Positions 17,568-25,526 of a stretch of 45,566 bases of DNA are shown here, in pieces. The stretch is from Pedobacter ureilyticus (GTDB lineage: Bacteria > Bacteroidota > Bacteroidia > Sphingobacteriales > Sphingobacteriaceae): the NCBI RefSeq assembly GCF_005925345.1, contig NZ_SSHJ01000029.1, positions 1 to 45,566 on the forward strand. Reading direction: 5' to 3'. Numbering within the stretch: the stretch's first letter is position 1; every line of letters starts with the position of its first letter. The notes under the pieces were generated by a model, which made no database searches, was not told where the DNA came from, and saw nothing but the letters and a program-made list of their open reading frames with translations. A program made the translations under genes and the position numbers.

Positions 17568-18601
17568 AAATCAAGCATTAGTTCTGTGGTATAATGAGTT
17601 GGCGTATTCACAATATTAAGCTTATATCGCTCAGGATACAACAACTGCAACCTTCTTTCTACGTTATTTAAGCCAACACCGCCAATGGCATCTTTGTTGG
17701 TTGTATTTTTCTTATTAGTTACGCTAAAATGCAAAATTTTCTGGTTAGCAATGATGTTTATTTTAATAGGATCTTCCTTATCATTCGCTACACCATGCTT
17801 AAAGGCATTTTCTACAAAGGAGATTAAAATTAAAGGCACAATTTTTTGTCCATCTATTACCCCATTGATCGTAATTTCTACCGCAGCCCCGTCCTTAAAT
17901 CTTAGTTTTTGCAGCTCTACATAACTTTCTACGTACTCTACCTCTTTATCTAGGCTTACCCAACTATCATTACTCTCATAAATCATATAGCGCATAATTT
18001 CAGAAAGTTTCAAAATGGCATCGGCCGTTTTATCAGATTTTTGATAGGCCAAAGAGTAAATATTATTTAAGGAATTGAATAAGAAATGTGGGTTTAATTG
18101 CGATTTTAAAAACTGCAATTCCATATCTTTCTTTTCGCTTTCTAAATTACGTTGGATACGCTCGTTAGAAAACCAATCTACCGCAAATTTAATGATAGAG
18201 CTAGATACCAAAAAGAAACCGGCAATAAATACAACGCTAAGGATATAATTGGTAATAGAAATTTTGTTGATTGTGCCGCTATCAGAAGTATACTGCAAAA
18301 CCAACTCTGGGTTTAGCATAGCTACCACTGTTTTTATACCGGTACTGGCTGCAATTAGTAAAACGAAACAAACTACATACCATAAATATTGCTTGCGCTT
18401 TTTTATGAGCTCCGGAATTAGTACGATGTAATTAATATAAAATACAGCGACGTTAATGGAGCCAAATACGAGGTAATCTATTACGTGCTCTTTTAAACTA
18501 TGTTCTCTAGACGAGAAAATAAAAGAAGCAGCAACCAATAGCCCTATTACCCCCCAGAATATGCAATTTAAAATTAACGATGCTCTGCTACTATTTTTCA
18601 T
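17564..18601 (-). CDS. LytS/AlgZ-type sensor histidine kinase
   Basis: A 345-aa membrane kinase of the His_kinase (PF06580) group. Four hydrophobic segments occupy residues ~10-165 (e.g. LILNCIFWGVIGLLVAASF and IAGFFLVSSSIIKF). The phospho-acceptor His lies in QLNPHFLFNSLNNIYSLAY, and the ATPase part shows VENAFKHGV and GGVGLNNVERRLQLLYPE. There is no large extracellular sensor domain, so it probably senses a membrane state or a membrane partner, possibly the small peptide or transporter encoded divergently. It is the first gene of the kinase-regulator operon. Confidence 0.9.
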   Translation of the reverse strand: MKNSSRASLILNCIFWGVIGLLVAASFIFSSREHSLKEHVIDYLVFGSINVAVFYINYIVLIPELIKKRKQYLWYVVCFVLLIAASTGIKTVVAMLNPELVLQYTSDSGTINKISITNYILSVVFIAGFFLVSSSIIKFAVDWFSNERIQRNLESEKKDMELQFLKSQLNPHFLFNSLNNIYSLAYQKSDKTADAILKLSEIMRYMIYESNDSWVSLDKEVEYVESYVELQKLRFKDGAAVEITINGVIDGQKIVPLILISFVENAFKHGVANDKEDPIKINIIANQKILHFSVTNKKNTTNKDAIGGVGLNNVERRLQLLYPERYKLNIVNTPTHYTTELMLDL

Positions 18602-18659
18602 ATCATTTGTAGAAACTTAATTTCTAAACTACCTATAAGCCCAATTGCTACCAAGCACT

Positions 18660-18740
18660 TTCGACCAACGGGCATTTTTTTTCTACGAATGGGCAATTTA
18701 GCCCATTTATTCGACAAACAGGTATTTTTACCGTTTATCT
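18660..18740. promoter_or_regulatory. Three-copy operator-like repeat array (candidate LytTR sites)
   Basis: Three related 20-mers read TTCGACCAACGGGCATTTTT (18660), TTCTACGAATGGGCAATTTA (18681) and TTCGACAAACAGGTATTTTT (18710), spaced 21 and 29 bp apart. Copies 2 and 3 also carry complementary halves (GGGC..GCCC and GGTA..TACC). They lie in the 262-bp gap between the divergent kinase and peptide/transporter operons. LytTR regulators bind paired direct repeats, so the regulator at 16824 is the obvious candidate. The array is seen; the binding is inferred. Confidence 0.55.
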
Positions 18741-18863
18741 AGGATATTTTGCACTTGGTCTAAAACATTTTCACAGGTTTTAAAGAATTATTCTATTTGT
18801 TCAAGCAAAACGCAAAAAGCCATAGGCCAATGCGCAAAGCAATAAACTTAAAAACTTAAAATA

Positions 18864-19034
18864 ATGAAAAAGTTAACCAACGTATCGCCTTTCTTACTTT
18901 TATTAGTACCAGTATTTGTGGTAATGTTATTTGCTTTTACTACAAACGGCAACAGTGCTAACAACGAAGAAAACTTAGCGCAAACTAATGCCAATACTAC
19001 TATTGTTAAAGCTGCAACAACAATCTTGAAATAA
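18864..19034 (+). CDS. 56-aa single-span membrane peptide
   Basis: This short gene encodes MKKLTNVSPF, then a hydrophobic span LLLLVPVFVVMLFAFTT, then a polar tail of about 30 residues rich in Asn, Thr and Ala ending in TTILK. It stops two bases before the ABC ATPase start, which implies cotranscription and coupling. It could be a membrane-anchored peptide or an uncleaved signal peptide with a short exported tail. No family is recognised. The position suggests a partner, substrate or sensor ligand of the adjacent transporter or kinase, but that is inference. Confidence 0.65.
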   Translation: MKKLTNVSPFLLLLVPVFVVMLFAFTTNGNSANNEENLAQTNANTTIVKAATTILK

Positions 19035-19036
19035 AG

Positions 19037-19945
19037 ATGAGCAGGTTTGCCATAGAAACGGTTGGTCTTAATCATCATTTTGGACCACAAGCTGTAGTTA
19101 AGAACTTATCGCTACAAGTACCTAGAGGAAGTATTTACGGCTTTTTAGGCCCAAATGGTGCTGGAAAAACTACTACCATAAAGATTCTACTCAATCTATT
19201 ACAATCGCCAGCAGATACTGTTTTTATATTTGGCCAAGAACTTAATCACAACCGCATTGCTTGTTTAGAAAAAATGGGCTCTTTGGTAGAGCAACCGGCT
19301 ATTTATGCCCACTTAAGTGGCAAAGAAAACCTAATTAACCGTTGCATACTTTTAGGTATCAACAAAAGCAAAGCCGATGAGATGCTTGCCTTGGTTGGCC
19401 TAACCGAAGCTGCTACCAAAAAAACTGGCAAATATTCGCTAGGGATGAAACAACGCTTAGGCATTGCCTTGGCTTTAATTGCAGATCCAGAACTTTTGCT
19501 GCTAGACGAACCTACCAATGGCTTAGACCCCAATGGCATTATAGAGATTAGAAACCTGATGGTTGAACTGACCAGCAAACACGGCAAAACCATACTGGTA
19601 TCTAGCCATTTACTGGCAGAAATTGAAAGAACGGCTACCCATGTGGGCATCATCAACAAAGGCGAAATGCTTTTTCAAGGAACAATTAACGAGCTACAAG
19701 ATTTAAGCAAACCTTCTATCAAAATAGAAGTAGATGACCAAGCAGCAGCTGCCAATATATTAAGCAGCAACGGCGCTGAAATTATTAACGAGAAAGAAGG
19801 AAATATACATATCACCTATACCGGCAAAGCCGACATGGGCAAGCTAAATACCTTACTGGTACAAAATGGGGTAACGGTGTATAGCATCAGCACAGATAGA
19901 AAAGACCTCGAAAATTTGTTTTTGGATATTACATCGAAGAATTAA
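19037..19945 (+). CDS. ABC transporter ATP-binding protein, BcrA/lantibiotic-immunity type
   Basis: A 302-aa ATPase. Walker A is GPNGAGKTTT (38-47), the signature is YSLGMKQRL (~133-141), and Walker B with its D-loop is LLLLDEPTNGLDP (~153-165). The switch histidine is in VSSHLLAE. The C-terminal ~80 residues follow the core, as in exporters of the bacitracin and lantibiotic immunity family. It works with the permease 121 bp downstream. It follows the 56-aa peptide gene directly and is probably controlled by the divergent LytTR system. Confidence 0.92.
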   Translation: MSRFAIETVGLNHHFGPQAVVKNLSLQVPRGSIYGFLGPNGAGKTTTIKILLNLLQSPADTVFIFGQELNHNRIACLEKMGSLVEQPAIYAHLSGKENLINRCILLGINKSKADEMLALVGLTEAATKKTGKYSLGMKQRLGIALALIADPELLLLDEPTNGLDPNGIIEIRNLMVELTSKHGKTILVSSHLLAEIERTATHVGIINKGEMLFQGTINELQDLSKPSIKIEVDDQAAAANILSSNGAEIINEKEGNIHITYTGKADMGKLNTLLVQNGVTVYSISTDRKDLENLFLDITSKN

Positions 19946-19963
19946 AATTACAAGGAATAATGA

Positions 19964-20019
19964 CCAATAATCAAGCACCAATTTCCAAACATCCAATAAT
20001 CAAGCATCAATTTCCAAAC
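19964..20019 (+). repeat. Two tandem copies of a 27-bp unit between ATPase and permease
   Basis: The unit begins CCAATAATCAAGCA and ends TTTCCAAAC. It occurs at 19964-19990 and 19993-20019 with a single C/T difference, period 29. It and similar words fill the 121-bp gap inside the operon. Confidence 0.75.
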
Positions 20020-20066
20020 GGCCTGCACCAAAAAACCAAACATCCAAAAAACTAACCACCAATAAC

Positions 20067-20864
20067 ATGCGATCATTTTTTATTTCACTACAATCAGAGT
20101 TTTATAAATCCCGCAAAACCTTAGCATTTTGGGCAGCCATTATTGTTCCGGTAGTAATTTGCGGTTTAATTGCCTTTGGTTATTATACCAGTTCTGAGAA
20201 AATATTGAAATACAACTACCCAGGTATGATGCTGTGGTTTCAGTACAGCAGTGCTGCCCTAGGCGTAATGGGAATGCTAATCTTACCTTTCTACGTCATG
20301 TTTATGGCTTTCTCTGTCAATAACATCGAACATAAAAACGATACTTGGAAAACCTTATTTTCGCAGCCGCTAAATAAGTTCTCGATTTATTCGGCCAAAT
20401 ACTTTTATGCACTAATGCTCTTGTTTATTTGCACGATCTTATTCCCTTTGCTTACCTATGTTAGTGGATATTTGCTGCAAACATTGGTTCCTAAATATAC
20501 TTTTAAAGATTACGACCCGGCCATTATACTCACTCGCTTTTACGGCAAGCTTTTCTTAGCTTCTTTAGGTATACTTTCTATCCAATTTGTGTTGAGCTTA
20601 ATTTGGAGCGATTTTCTTAAACCAATGGGAATAGGCTTTATAGGTGTAATTGCTGGCATTATCACCGCAAATGTGGGTTGGAAACATGCTTATTTAATTC
20701 CCTATAGTGCACCAACTTTAGCATTACGTGCAGCTAGTGGCACTAAAAATGCCCGCCCGGAAGATTTGCCCATTTTTACGCAAGAGATTGGCGTAAGCTT
20801 AGCCTGTGCGGCAGTGTTATTTGTGGCAGGCTACTTTATCCTCTCCAAAAGGAATATCAAATAA
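20067..20864 (+). CDS. ABC-2 type permease
   Basis: A 265-aa integral membrane protein with six hydrophobic segments, including TLAFWAAIIVPVVICGLIAF, LGVMGMLILPFYVMFMAF, FYALMLLFICTILFPLLTYV and LACAAVLFVAGYFIL. It resembles the ABC2_membrane_4 permeases of lantibiotic-immunity and related exporters. It pairs with the upstream ATPase, and the single permease suggests a homodimer. Substrate is unknown; membrane-active peptides are the usual substrates of this branch. A strong terminator follows. Confidence 0.85.
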   Translation: MRSFFISLQSEFYKSRKTLAFWAAIIVPVVICGLIAFGYYTSSEKILKYNYPGMMLWFQYSSAALGVMGMLILPFYVMFMAFSVNNIEHKNDTWKTLFSQPLNKFSIYSAKYFYALMLLFICTILFPLLTYVSGYLLQTLVPKYTFKDYDPAIILTRFYGKLFLASLGILSIQFVLSLIWSDFLKPMGIGFIGVIAGIITANVGWKHAYLIPYSAPTLALRAASGTKNARPEDLPIFTQEIGVSLACAAVLFVAGYFILSKRNIK

Positions 20865-20893
20865 AGATTTTTTTTAGTTTTAGTTAATTTAGG

Positions 20894-20919
20894 AAAGGCG
20901 GCTGGTTACCGCCTTTTTT
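20894..20919 (+). terminator. Terminator after the ABC transporter operon
   Basis: AAGGCGG (20895-20901) pairs with CCGCCTT (20909-20915) and runs into T to 20919. Confidence 0.85.
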
Positions 20920-21014
20920 GTTTATCCTCCAGATTTAAGCATAAGCGCCTAATACGGAAACATTTAATTTCTAGCTGAATTTTTATTAAATTTGTTTATC
21001 ATCAAAAGCTAAAA

Positions 21015-21218
21015 ATGGAAACTTATCTTGTACATCCCAATAAATCGCAGGAAAAAGCATTAAAGGCTTTCTTAAAAGCTTTAGCTGTACCTTATGAAAA
21101 AAGAAAGGGAGAGCCTATTCCTGTGCATGTTGTAGAGGGAATTAAAAAAGGACAAGAGCAACTCAAAAATGGCTTAGGAAAGACATCGGAAGAAGTATTT
21201 AAAAAATACGACAAGTAG
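21015..21218 (+). CDS. Antitoxin of the DUF2683-like type
   Basis: A 67-aa protein beginning METYLVHPNKSQEKALKAFL, with KALAVPYEK and a charged C-terminal half ending EEVFKKYDK. In Bacteroidota, small proteins of this type precede RelE/ParE-like toxins and act as antitoxins. Here the partner begins three bases after the stop but carries an early nonsense codon. The antitoxin frame itself is intact. Family assignment rests on the N-terminal pattern and on the neighbour. Confidence 0.75.
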   Translation: METYLVHPNKSQEKALKAFLKALAVPYEKRKGEPIPVHVVEGIKKGQEQLKNGLGKTSEEVFKKYDK

Positions 21219-21220
21219 TA

Positions 21221-21496
21221 ATGCAAATAGTTTGGTCTCCACAAGCATAGGAAACTTTCGATTCGATCATCAACTTTATCATCAACAATTGGGGAGTCTC
21301 AGCCTCGAAAAATTTTATCAAAAAAACGAAGAAATTATTGATTTCAATAGCTTCTATGCCGCAAATGTTTCCTGAAACCCTGTTACAGAATGTTAGAAAG
21401 GCGGTAATTACACCACACTCTAGCCTATTTTATGAAATTCGTGAGCAAGAGATATGGCTACTCTATTTTTGGGACAACAGACAAGAAGCATTGTAA
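21221..21496 (+). pseudogene. RelE/ParE-type toxin gene broken by a TAG codon
   Basis: Translation reads MQIVWSPQA, then TAG at 21248-21250, then ETFDSIINFIINNWGV and so on to a normal end (YFWDNRQEAL) at 21496. Apart from the stop the 91-codon frame is complete and matches the RelE/ParE fold, with conserved FYEIREQEIWLLYFWD. Family members usually have an acidic or basic residue at this position, so a single change such as GAG to TAG would explain the stop. No ATG or GTG re-start precedes the core. It should yield no functional toxin unless the stop is read through. Confidence 0.8.
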
Positions 21497-21513
21497 ATAT
21501 TTTTGTTTGTGTT

Positions 21514-22872
21514 TTACCTCATAGGTTTTGGCAATACCACCAAACTTTCGTGCCCATTTTCATCCACGGATTGTACGCCAAAAAAGTAGTTATCTTTTGA
21601 ATAGTTTAAAATAACCTGATTTTCTTTCACAAAAAACTTGCGCTCCCAAAAAGGGCTAGTGGTTTCTCGCATCAGCACATAGTAACCATAAGGAGCTTTC
21701 CCTTTGGGTGCATTCCATTTCAAAGTTGTTTTATTAGTTAAACCAGAGGTTACCACACCTACATTCTCTGGCTCTTGGGTTGATAGTGCCAAATTAGCCA
21801 TTACCGCCATATTCATTCGAGTTACTTTTTGTAGATAGTTATAATCTACATACTCAGGTAAATCGCCAAATTTAAAGCCATTCTCTGTTCTCACATCTTG
21901 GTGCTGGCGATTGAAGTCTTCGTTCATTTCAGTAATCCGAACGGCAGTAAATCCTTGCTGTGAAAAAGAAGTATGATCCCCTCCCCGTAAGAAACGATCT
22001 CTACGGTAAATCAGTTTTACTTCTAATTGGTCTACGTAGCGCTCTGCCACCTCTTTAATGTACCTAGCCGCTTGGCGAGCATTGCCATCGTTTTCGGTTC
22101 CGGCAGATTGTCGTGCTGCTGCCTGCGCTGTAGTTTCTAAAGCAGAAACACCCTCGCTAAACACACGCACACTCCTGTTGTCTTTGAGGTCGGTTTCCAT
22201 TCCATAAGAGTTGCCCACAATATCATTATTCATCAATAAATGAACATTCCAGCCTTCTGCCTTCGCTCGTTTGGCCAAATTAGCAGCGCCGTATAAACCT
22301 TGTTCTTCGCCTACAAAAGCCACAAAAACTAAGGTGCTGCTAAACTTATGCTTGCTCATGACCCTGGCCATTTCCATTACAGCAGCTACGCCAGAAGCAT
22401 CATCGTTAGCGCCCGGCGCAAAATCCTTCGCATTCATCACATCGGTCACCCTAGAGTCGTAATGGCCCGAAACCATCAACATTCGTTTGTCGGCAGGGTC
22501 CGAGCCAGGCAACACAGCCATTACATTTTTCAACACTACCGGTTCTTTAATTCTTCTACCATCGGCAGGTTGCGTAAAAGTATCAAAAGATACCTGTAGC
22601 CGTCCACCGCTTTCTGCGGCATATTTTTCGAACTCACTTTTGATCCAATTTCTGGCAGCCCCTACTCCTTTGGTTTTGCTTAAGGTATCGCTCAGGGTAT
22701 GGCGGGTATGAAACGACACCATTTTCCGCACCAATGTTTCCAAATTAGTTGCCGAAACTTCATTTAACATCGATACAATAGCGGGATCTTTAACCTCCGT
22801 TTTTTGAGCGAAGCTAGTTTGAATGGTAAAAAAAGATAGACAAATGGCAAAAATAAGTTTTAGGTAATTCAT
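21514..22872 (-). CDS. Secreted M28-family metallopeptidase with C-terminal FN3-like domain
   Basis: A 452-aa exported aminopeptidase-like enzyme. The signal peptide is YLKLIFAICLSFFTIQTSFAQ. The paired zinc ligands are visible: His137 in VSGHYDSR, Asp157 in GANDDASG, Glu189/Glu190 in VGEEQGLYG, Asp217 in MNNDIVGN and His300 in GGDHTSFSQQGF. The last ~80 residues (GLTNKTTLKWNAPKGKAPYG...) look like a fibronectin-type domain. The start at 22872 is chosen over an upstream alternative because the signal peptide begins there. It is divergent from a second M28 peptidase, 99 bp away. Confidence 0.9.
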   Translation of the reverse strand: MNYLKLIFAICLSFFTIQTSFAQKTEVKDPAIVSMLNEVSATNLETLVRKMVSFHTRHTLSDTLSKTKGVGAARNWIKSEFEKYAAESGGRLQVSFDTFTQPADGRRIKEPVVLKNVMAVLPGSDPADKRMLMVSGHYDSRVTDVMNAKDFAPGANDDASGVAAVMEMARVMSKHKFSSTLVFVAFVGEEQGLYGAANLAKRAKAEGWNVHLLMNNDIVGNSYGMETDLKDNRSVRVFSEGVSALETTAQAAARQSAGTENDGNARQAARYIKEVAERYVDQLEVKLIYRRDRFLRGGDHTSFSQQGFTAVRITEMNEDFNRQHQDVRTENGFKFGDLPEYVDYNYLQKVTRMNMAVMANLALSTQEPENVGVVTSGLTNKTTLKWNAPKGKAPYGYYVLMRETTSPFWERKFFVKENQVILNYSKDNYFFGVQSVDENGHESLVVLPKPMR

Positions 22873-22971
22873 CTTTAGTTTAGCTTGTAAAATTCTGAAT
22901 AGAAAGTTACAAGTTTTTCGCATTAGCTGTAAATTCACACCATATTGTTACTTAACCTAAACAAATTATTT

Positions 22972-24549
22972 ATGATAAAGAAATTTACCATTGGCGCATT
23001 AGCCATCGCATTTTCTTTGAACACCCTGCAAACTTGGGCGCAAGAGCCGGTAAATGCAGATGCAGTACAGCAAATCCGGAAAGAAGGATTGGATAACTCG
23101 AAAGTAATGGACATTGCTTTCCAAATTACCGATGTGATTGGTCCTCGCTTGGCCAACTCACCGGGTATTAAAAAAGGTAGGGACTGGGCGGTAAAATATT
23201 TTACTGAATTAGGCCTCAAAAATGCTAAACAAGAAAGCTGGGGAGATTTTGGTAAAGGCTGGTCGGTAGAAAGATACTACGCTGCTACTACTGCACCGTT
23301 TTACAGGCCAATTATTGGCTACCCTAAAGCTTGGACACCAGGCACTAACGGCCCAATCAAGTCTGAAGTGGTTTTAATTAAAGCAGATACCGTAACCGAT
23401 TTAGAAAAATACAAAGGCAAATTAGCTGGTAAAATCGTCGTGATCGAATCAGTTATGGTGCAACCTTTGAAAAATTCTTACACACCAGATGTTACACGCC
23501 ATACCGATGAAAAATTAGCGGAAATGGCTGCTGCAGAACCCGCTGCTCCGAGACAAGGTCGTCCGGGTGGCCGCGGTGGCAACCAAATGGCGATGATGAT
23601 GCGCATGCGTCAAAACCGGGCTGCTATAAACGATGTGTTGTTACAAGAGAAAGTAGGCTTAGTCTTAACTTACGCTCGTGGTAGCTACGGCACTTTCTTT
23701 ACCAGTAATGGTGCATCGTATGCAATGGATGCCAAACCAGTTAATCCCGAGTTAGAAGTTTCGGCAGAAGATTTCTTGCACATTTTACGTTTATTGCGTG
23801 CTGGTCAAAAAGTTGAAGTTGAGGCAGAAGTAAAAACTACTTTCTATGCCGATGACGCAAAAGGTTATAACGTTATTGCAGAAATCCCTGGCACTGATAA
23901 AAAATTGAAGGATGAAATTGTAATGCTAGGAGGTCACTTCGATTCGTGGCACTCTGGCACTGGTGCTACAGATAATGCTGCTGGTTCTATCGTAATGATT
24001 GAAGTAATGCGCATTTTGAAGGCTATTGATTTTAAGCCAAAAAGAACCATCAGAATTGCACTTTGGGATGCCGAAGAACAAGGTTTGCACGGATCGAGAG
24101 GTTATGTGAAGCAACATTTCGCAGACCCAAGCAAAATGGAGTTATTGCCAGAGCACAGCAAACTAAGCGCTTACTACAATTTGGATAACGGAACGGGAGC
24201 AGTGCGTGGAATCTATTTACAGGGCAATGCCGCAGCTAGAGATATTTTCCAAGCTTGGTTAAACCCTTTTGCAGATTTGGGAGCTAAAACCGTAACCATT
24301 AACAATACAGGTGGTACAGATCACCAAGCTTATGATGCAGTTGGTTTGCCGGGTTTCCAGTTTATTCAAGATCCAATGGACTACAATACGCGTACCCACC
24401 ATACCAACCAAGATACTTACGACAGATTGGTGGAAGACGACTTGAAAAAATCTGCAACCATCATCGCTTCGTTTGTTTATCACACTTCTGAGCGTGCCGA
24501 AAAAATACCTCGTAAAGAATTACCTAAGCCAGTAGCTCCGAGAAATTAG
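22972..24549 (+). CDS. Secreted M28-family metallopeptidase with PA-like insert
   Basis: A 525-aa exported peptidase. A signal peptide (FTIGALAIAFSLNTLQTWAQ) is followed by a protease-associated-like region (~125-280) that contains a Gly/Arg/Met-rich patch (APRQGRPGGRGGNQMAMMM, ~192-210). The catalytic ligands are His322 in LGGHFDSWH, Asp334 in GATDNAAG, Glu368/369 in WDAEEQGLHG, Asp405 in YNLDNGTG and His451 in GTDHQAYD. It is a different subgroup from the divergent M28 gene. The start is ATG 22972, since the upstream in-frame TTG would precede the signal peptide. A palindromic repeat follows. Confidence 0.9.
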   Translation: MIKKFTIGALAIAFSLNTLQTWAQEPVNADAVQQIRKEGLDNSKVMDIAFQITDVIGPRLANSPGIKKGRDWAVKYFTELGLKNAKQESWGDFGKGWSVERYYAATTAPFYRPIIGYPKAWTPGTNGPIKSEVVLIKADTVTDLEKYKGKLAGKIVVIESVMVQPLKNSYTPDVTRHTDEKLAEMAAAEPAAPRQGRPGGRGGNQMAMMMRMRQNRAAINDVLLQEKVGLVLTYARGSYGTFFTSNGASYAMDAKPVNPELEVSAEDFLHILRLLRAGQKVEVEAEVKTTFYADDAKGYNVIAEIPGTDKKLKDEIVMLGGHFDSWHSGTGATDNAAGSIVMIEVMRILKAIDFKPKRTIRIALWDAEEQGLHGSRGYVKQHFADPSKMELLPEHSKLSAYYNLDNGTGAVRGIYLQGNAAARDIFQAWLNPFADLGAKTVTINNTGGTDHQAYDAVGLPGFQFIQDPMDYNTRTHHTNQDTYDRLVEDDLKKSATIIASFVYHTSERAEKIPRKELPKPVAPRN

Positions 24550-24556
24550 TGACTTT

Positions 24557-24641
24557 CGTCATTGCGAGAAACGAAGCAATCTTAAAGCATTTTGTGTTGT
24601 AATATTTTAAGATTGCTTCGTCGTTTCTCCTCGCAATGACG
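24557..24641. repeat. Full palindromic GTCATTGCGAG element
   Basis: The left end CGTCATTGCGAGAAACGAAG mirrors a right end of CGTTTCTCCTCGCAATGACG. The inner arms GAAGCAATCTTAAA and TTTAAGATTGCTTC are also complementary. It lies between the peptidase and the convergent small LuxR gene. Confidence 0.8.
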
Positions 24642-24649
24642 ATTCTCCA

Positions 24650-24877
24650 TTAAGCAAAAACTCGCTCCTTAAATGCCCAAACCACCAGCTGGTAGGCATT
24701 CTTAAATCCCATCCTTTTTACCATGTTCCTACGGTGGGTTTCTACTGTAAGCCTGCTTATAAAAAGTTCCTCAGCAATTTCTTTATTACTATAGCCTAAA
24801 GATATCAGTTGCAGCACCTCAATTTCTCTTGCGCTTATGGTATTCTGTAAGTGTTCTTCATTAATCTGGATTGTCAT
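24650..24877 (-). CDS. HTH-only LuxR-type regulator
   Basis: A 75-aa protein consisting only of a LuxR C-terminal HTH: SAREIEVLQLISLGYSNKEI, then FISRLTVETHRRNMVKRMGF. No receiver or sensor domain is present. It is likely a DNA-binding regulator controlled by abundance, or by a partner protein. It is divergent from the operon 25030-27587, which encodes a kinase and a full NarL-type regulator, so both may act on the shared 152-bp region. Confidence 0.82.
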   Translation of the reverse strand: MTIQINEEHLQNTISAREIEVLQLISLGYSNKEIAEELFISRLTVETHRRNMVKRMGFKNAYQLVVWAFKERVFA

Positions 24878-25029
24878 AGTTCTTAAATTTTAATCAAAAT
24901 TAATTAGAGCTATATGTTCTAAATAACGAGATAATACCCTAACTTACAGGGTGTTTTTACGGTATTGAAAAACTGTAAAATCGCTTTACTTTGAAGAAAT
25001 TCGTATTTGAACCTTAAACAACTAAAATT

Positions 25030-25524
25030 ATGATTATCAAGCTTGGAGAAGACAAATCTTTTACCGGAAAACAGTTTAAAAAAGCAGAAGTAAAAAAAAT
25101 GGTGCAGGACTATAGAGCTACCATAGACACCAAGAAAGAATTAAATTTCGCTCATTTTACCGTTAAAGAAATTTTGGATCTATTTATAGAGAATGGTGTA
25201 ATTAAAGGGCCTGTAAACCTACAGAAACCCGACATCGGAATTGAATATGGCGTAAAAATATATATTGGGAAACACACCACCACCAACACCTGCCCTCCGT
25301 ATAGAGAAGCCGATTATAAAGATAAAAACACCACGATTATCTGCAATACCAAAGTTATCGGCTTTAGAAAATATCTTGATATTTTAGACGATACGAAAGC
25401 GATAACCATTCCCATAGCGAATGACCCCGGCGATGGGCTCGACCAAGCAACGGTATGCCCGCCAGATTGTGGAGATGGTGTGCCTGATGATGGGCCTAGA
25501 GATGGTTTTGATGTGGGCAATTAA
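25030..25524 (+). CDS. Unrecognised 164-aa protein with Asp/Gly/Pro-rich tail
   Basis: No family is recognised. The N-terminal half is charged and mixed alpha/beta (GEDKSFTGKQFKKAEVKKMV). Cysteines occur at TNTCPPY, IICNTK and a final CPPDCGDGVPDD. The last ~30 residues are rich in Asp, Gly and Pro. There is no signal peptide or membrane segment, so it is probably cytoplasmic. It is the first gene of an operon: the next starts three bases after its stop. Its place suggests a component or target of the kinase-regulator system downstream. Confidence 0.65.
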   Translation: MIIKLGEDKSFTGKQFKKAEVKKMVQDYRATIDTKKELNFAHFTVKEILDLFIENGVIKGPVNLQKPDIGIEYGVKIYIGKHTTTNTCPPYREADYKDKNTTIICNTKVIGFRKYLDILDDTKAITIPIANDPGDGLDQATVCPPDCGDGVPDDGPRDGFDVGN

Positions 25525-25526
25525 CG

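Noticed and set aside
19964..20019. Two repeats resembling a minimal CRISPR array
   Set aside because: Only two copies with a 2-bp gap and no cas genes.
24930..24985. Dyads upstream of the 25030 operon as a defined NarL-type operator
   Set aside because: An ACCCT..AGGGT hairpin and TTTTAC..GTAAAA arms are present, but the halves are short and AT-rich, so they cannot be told from chance.
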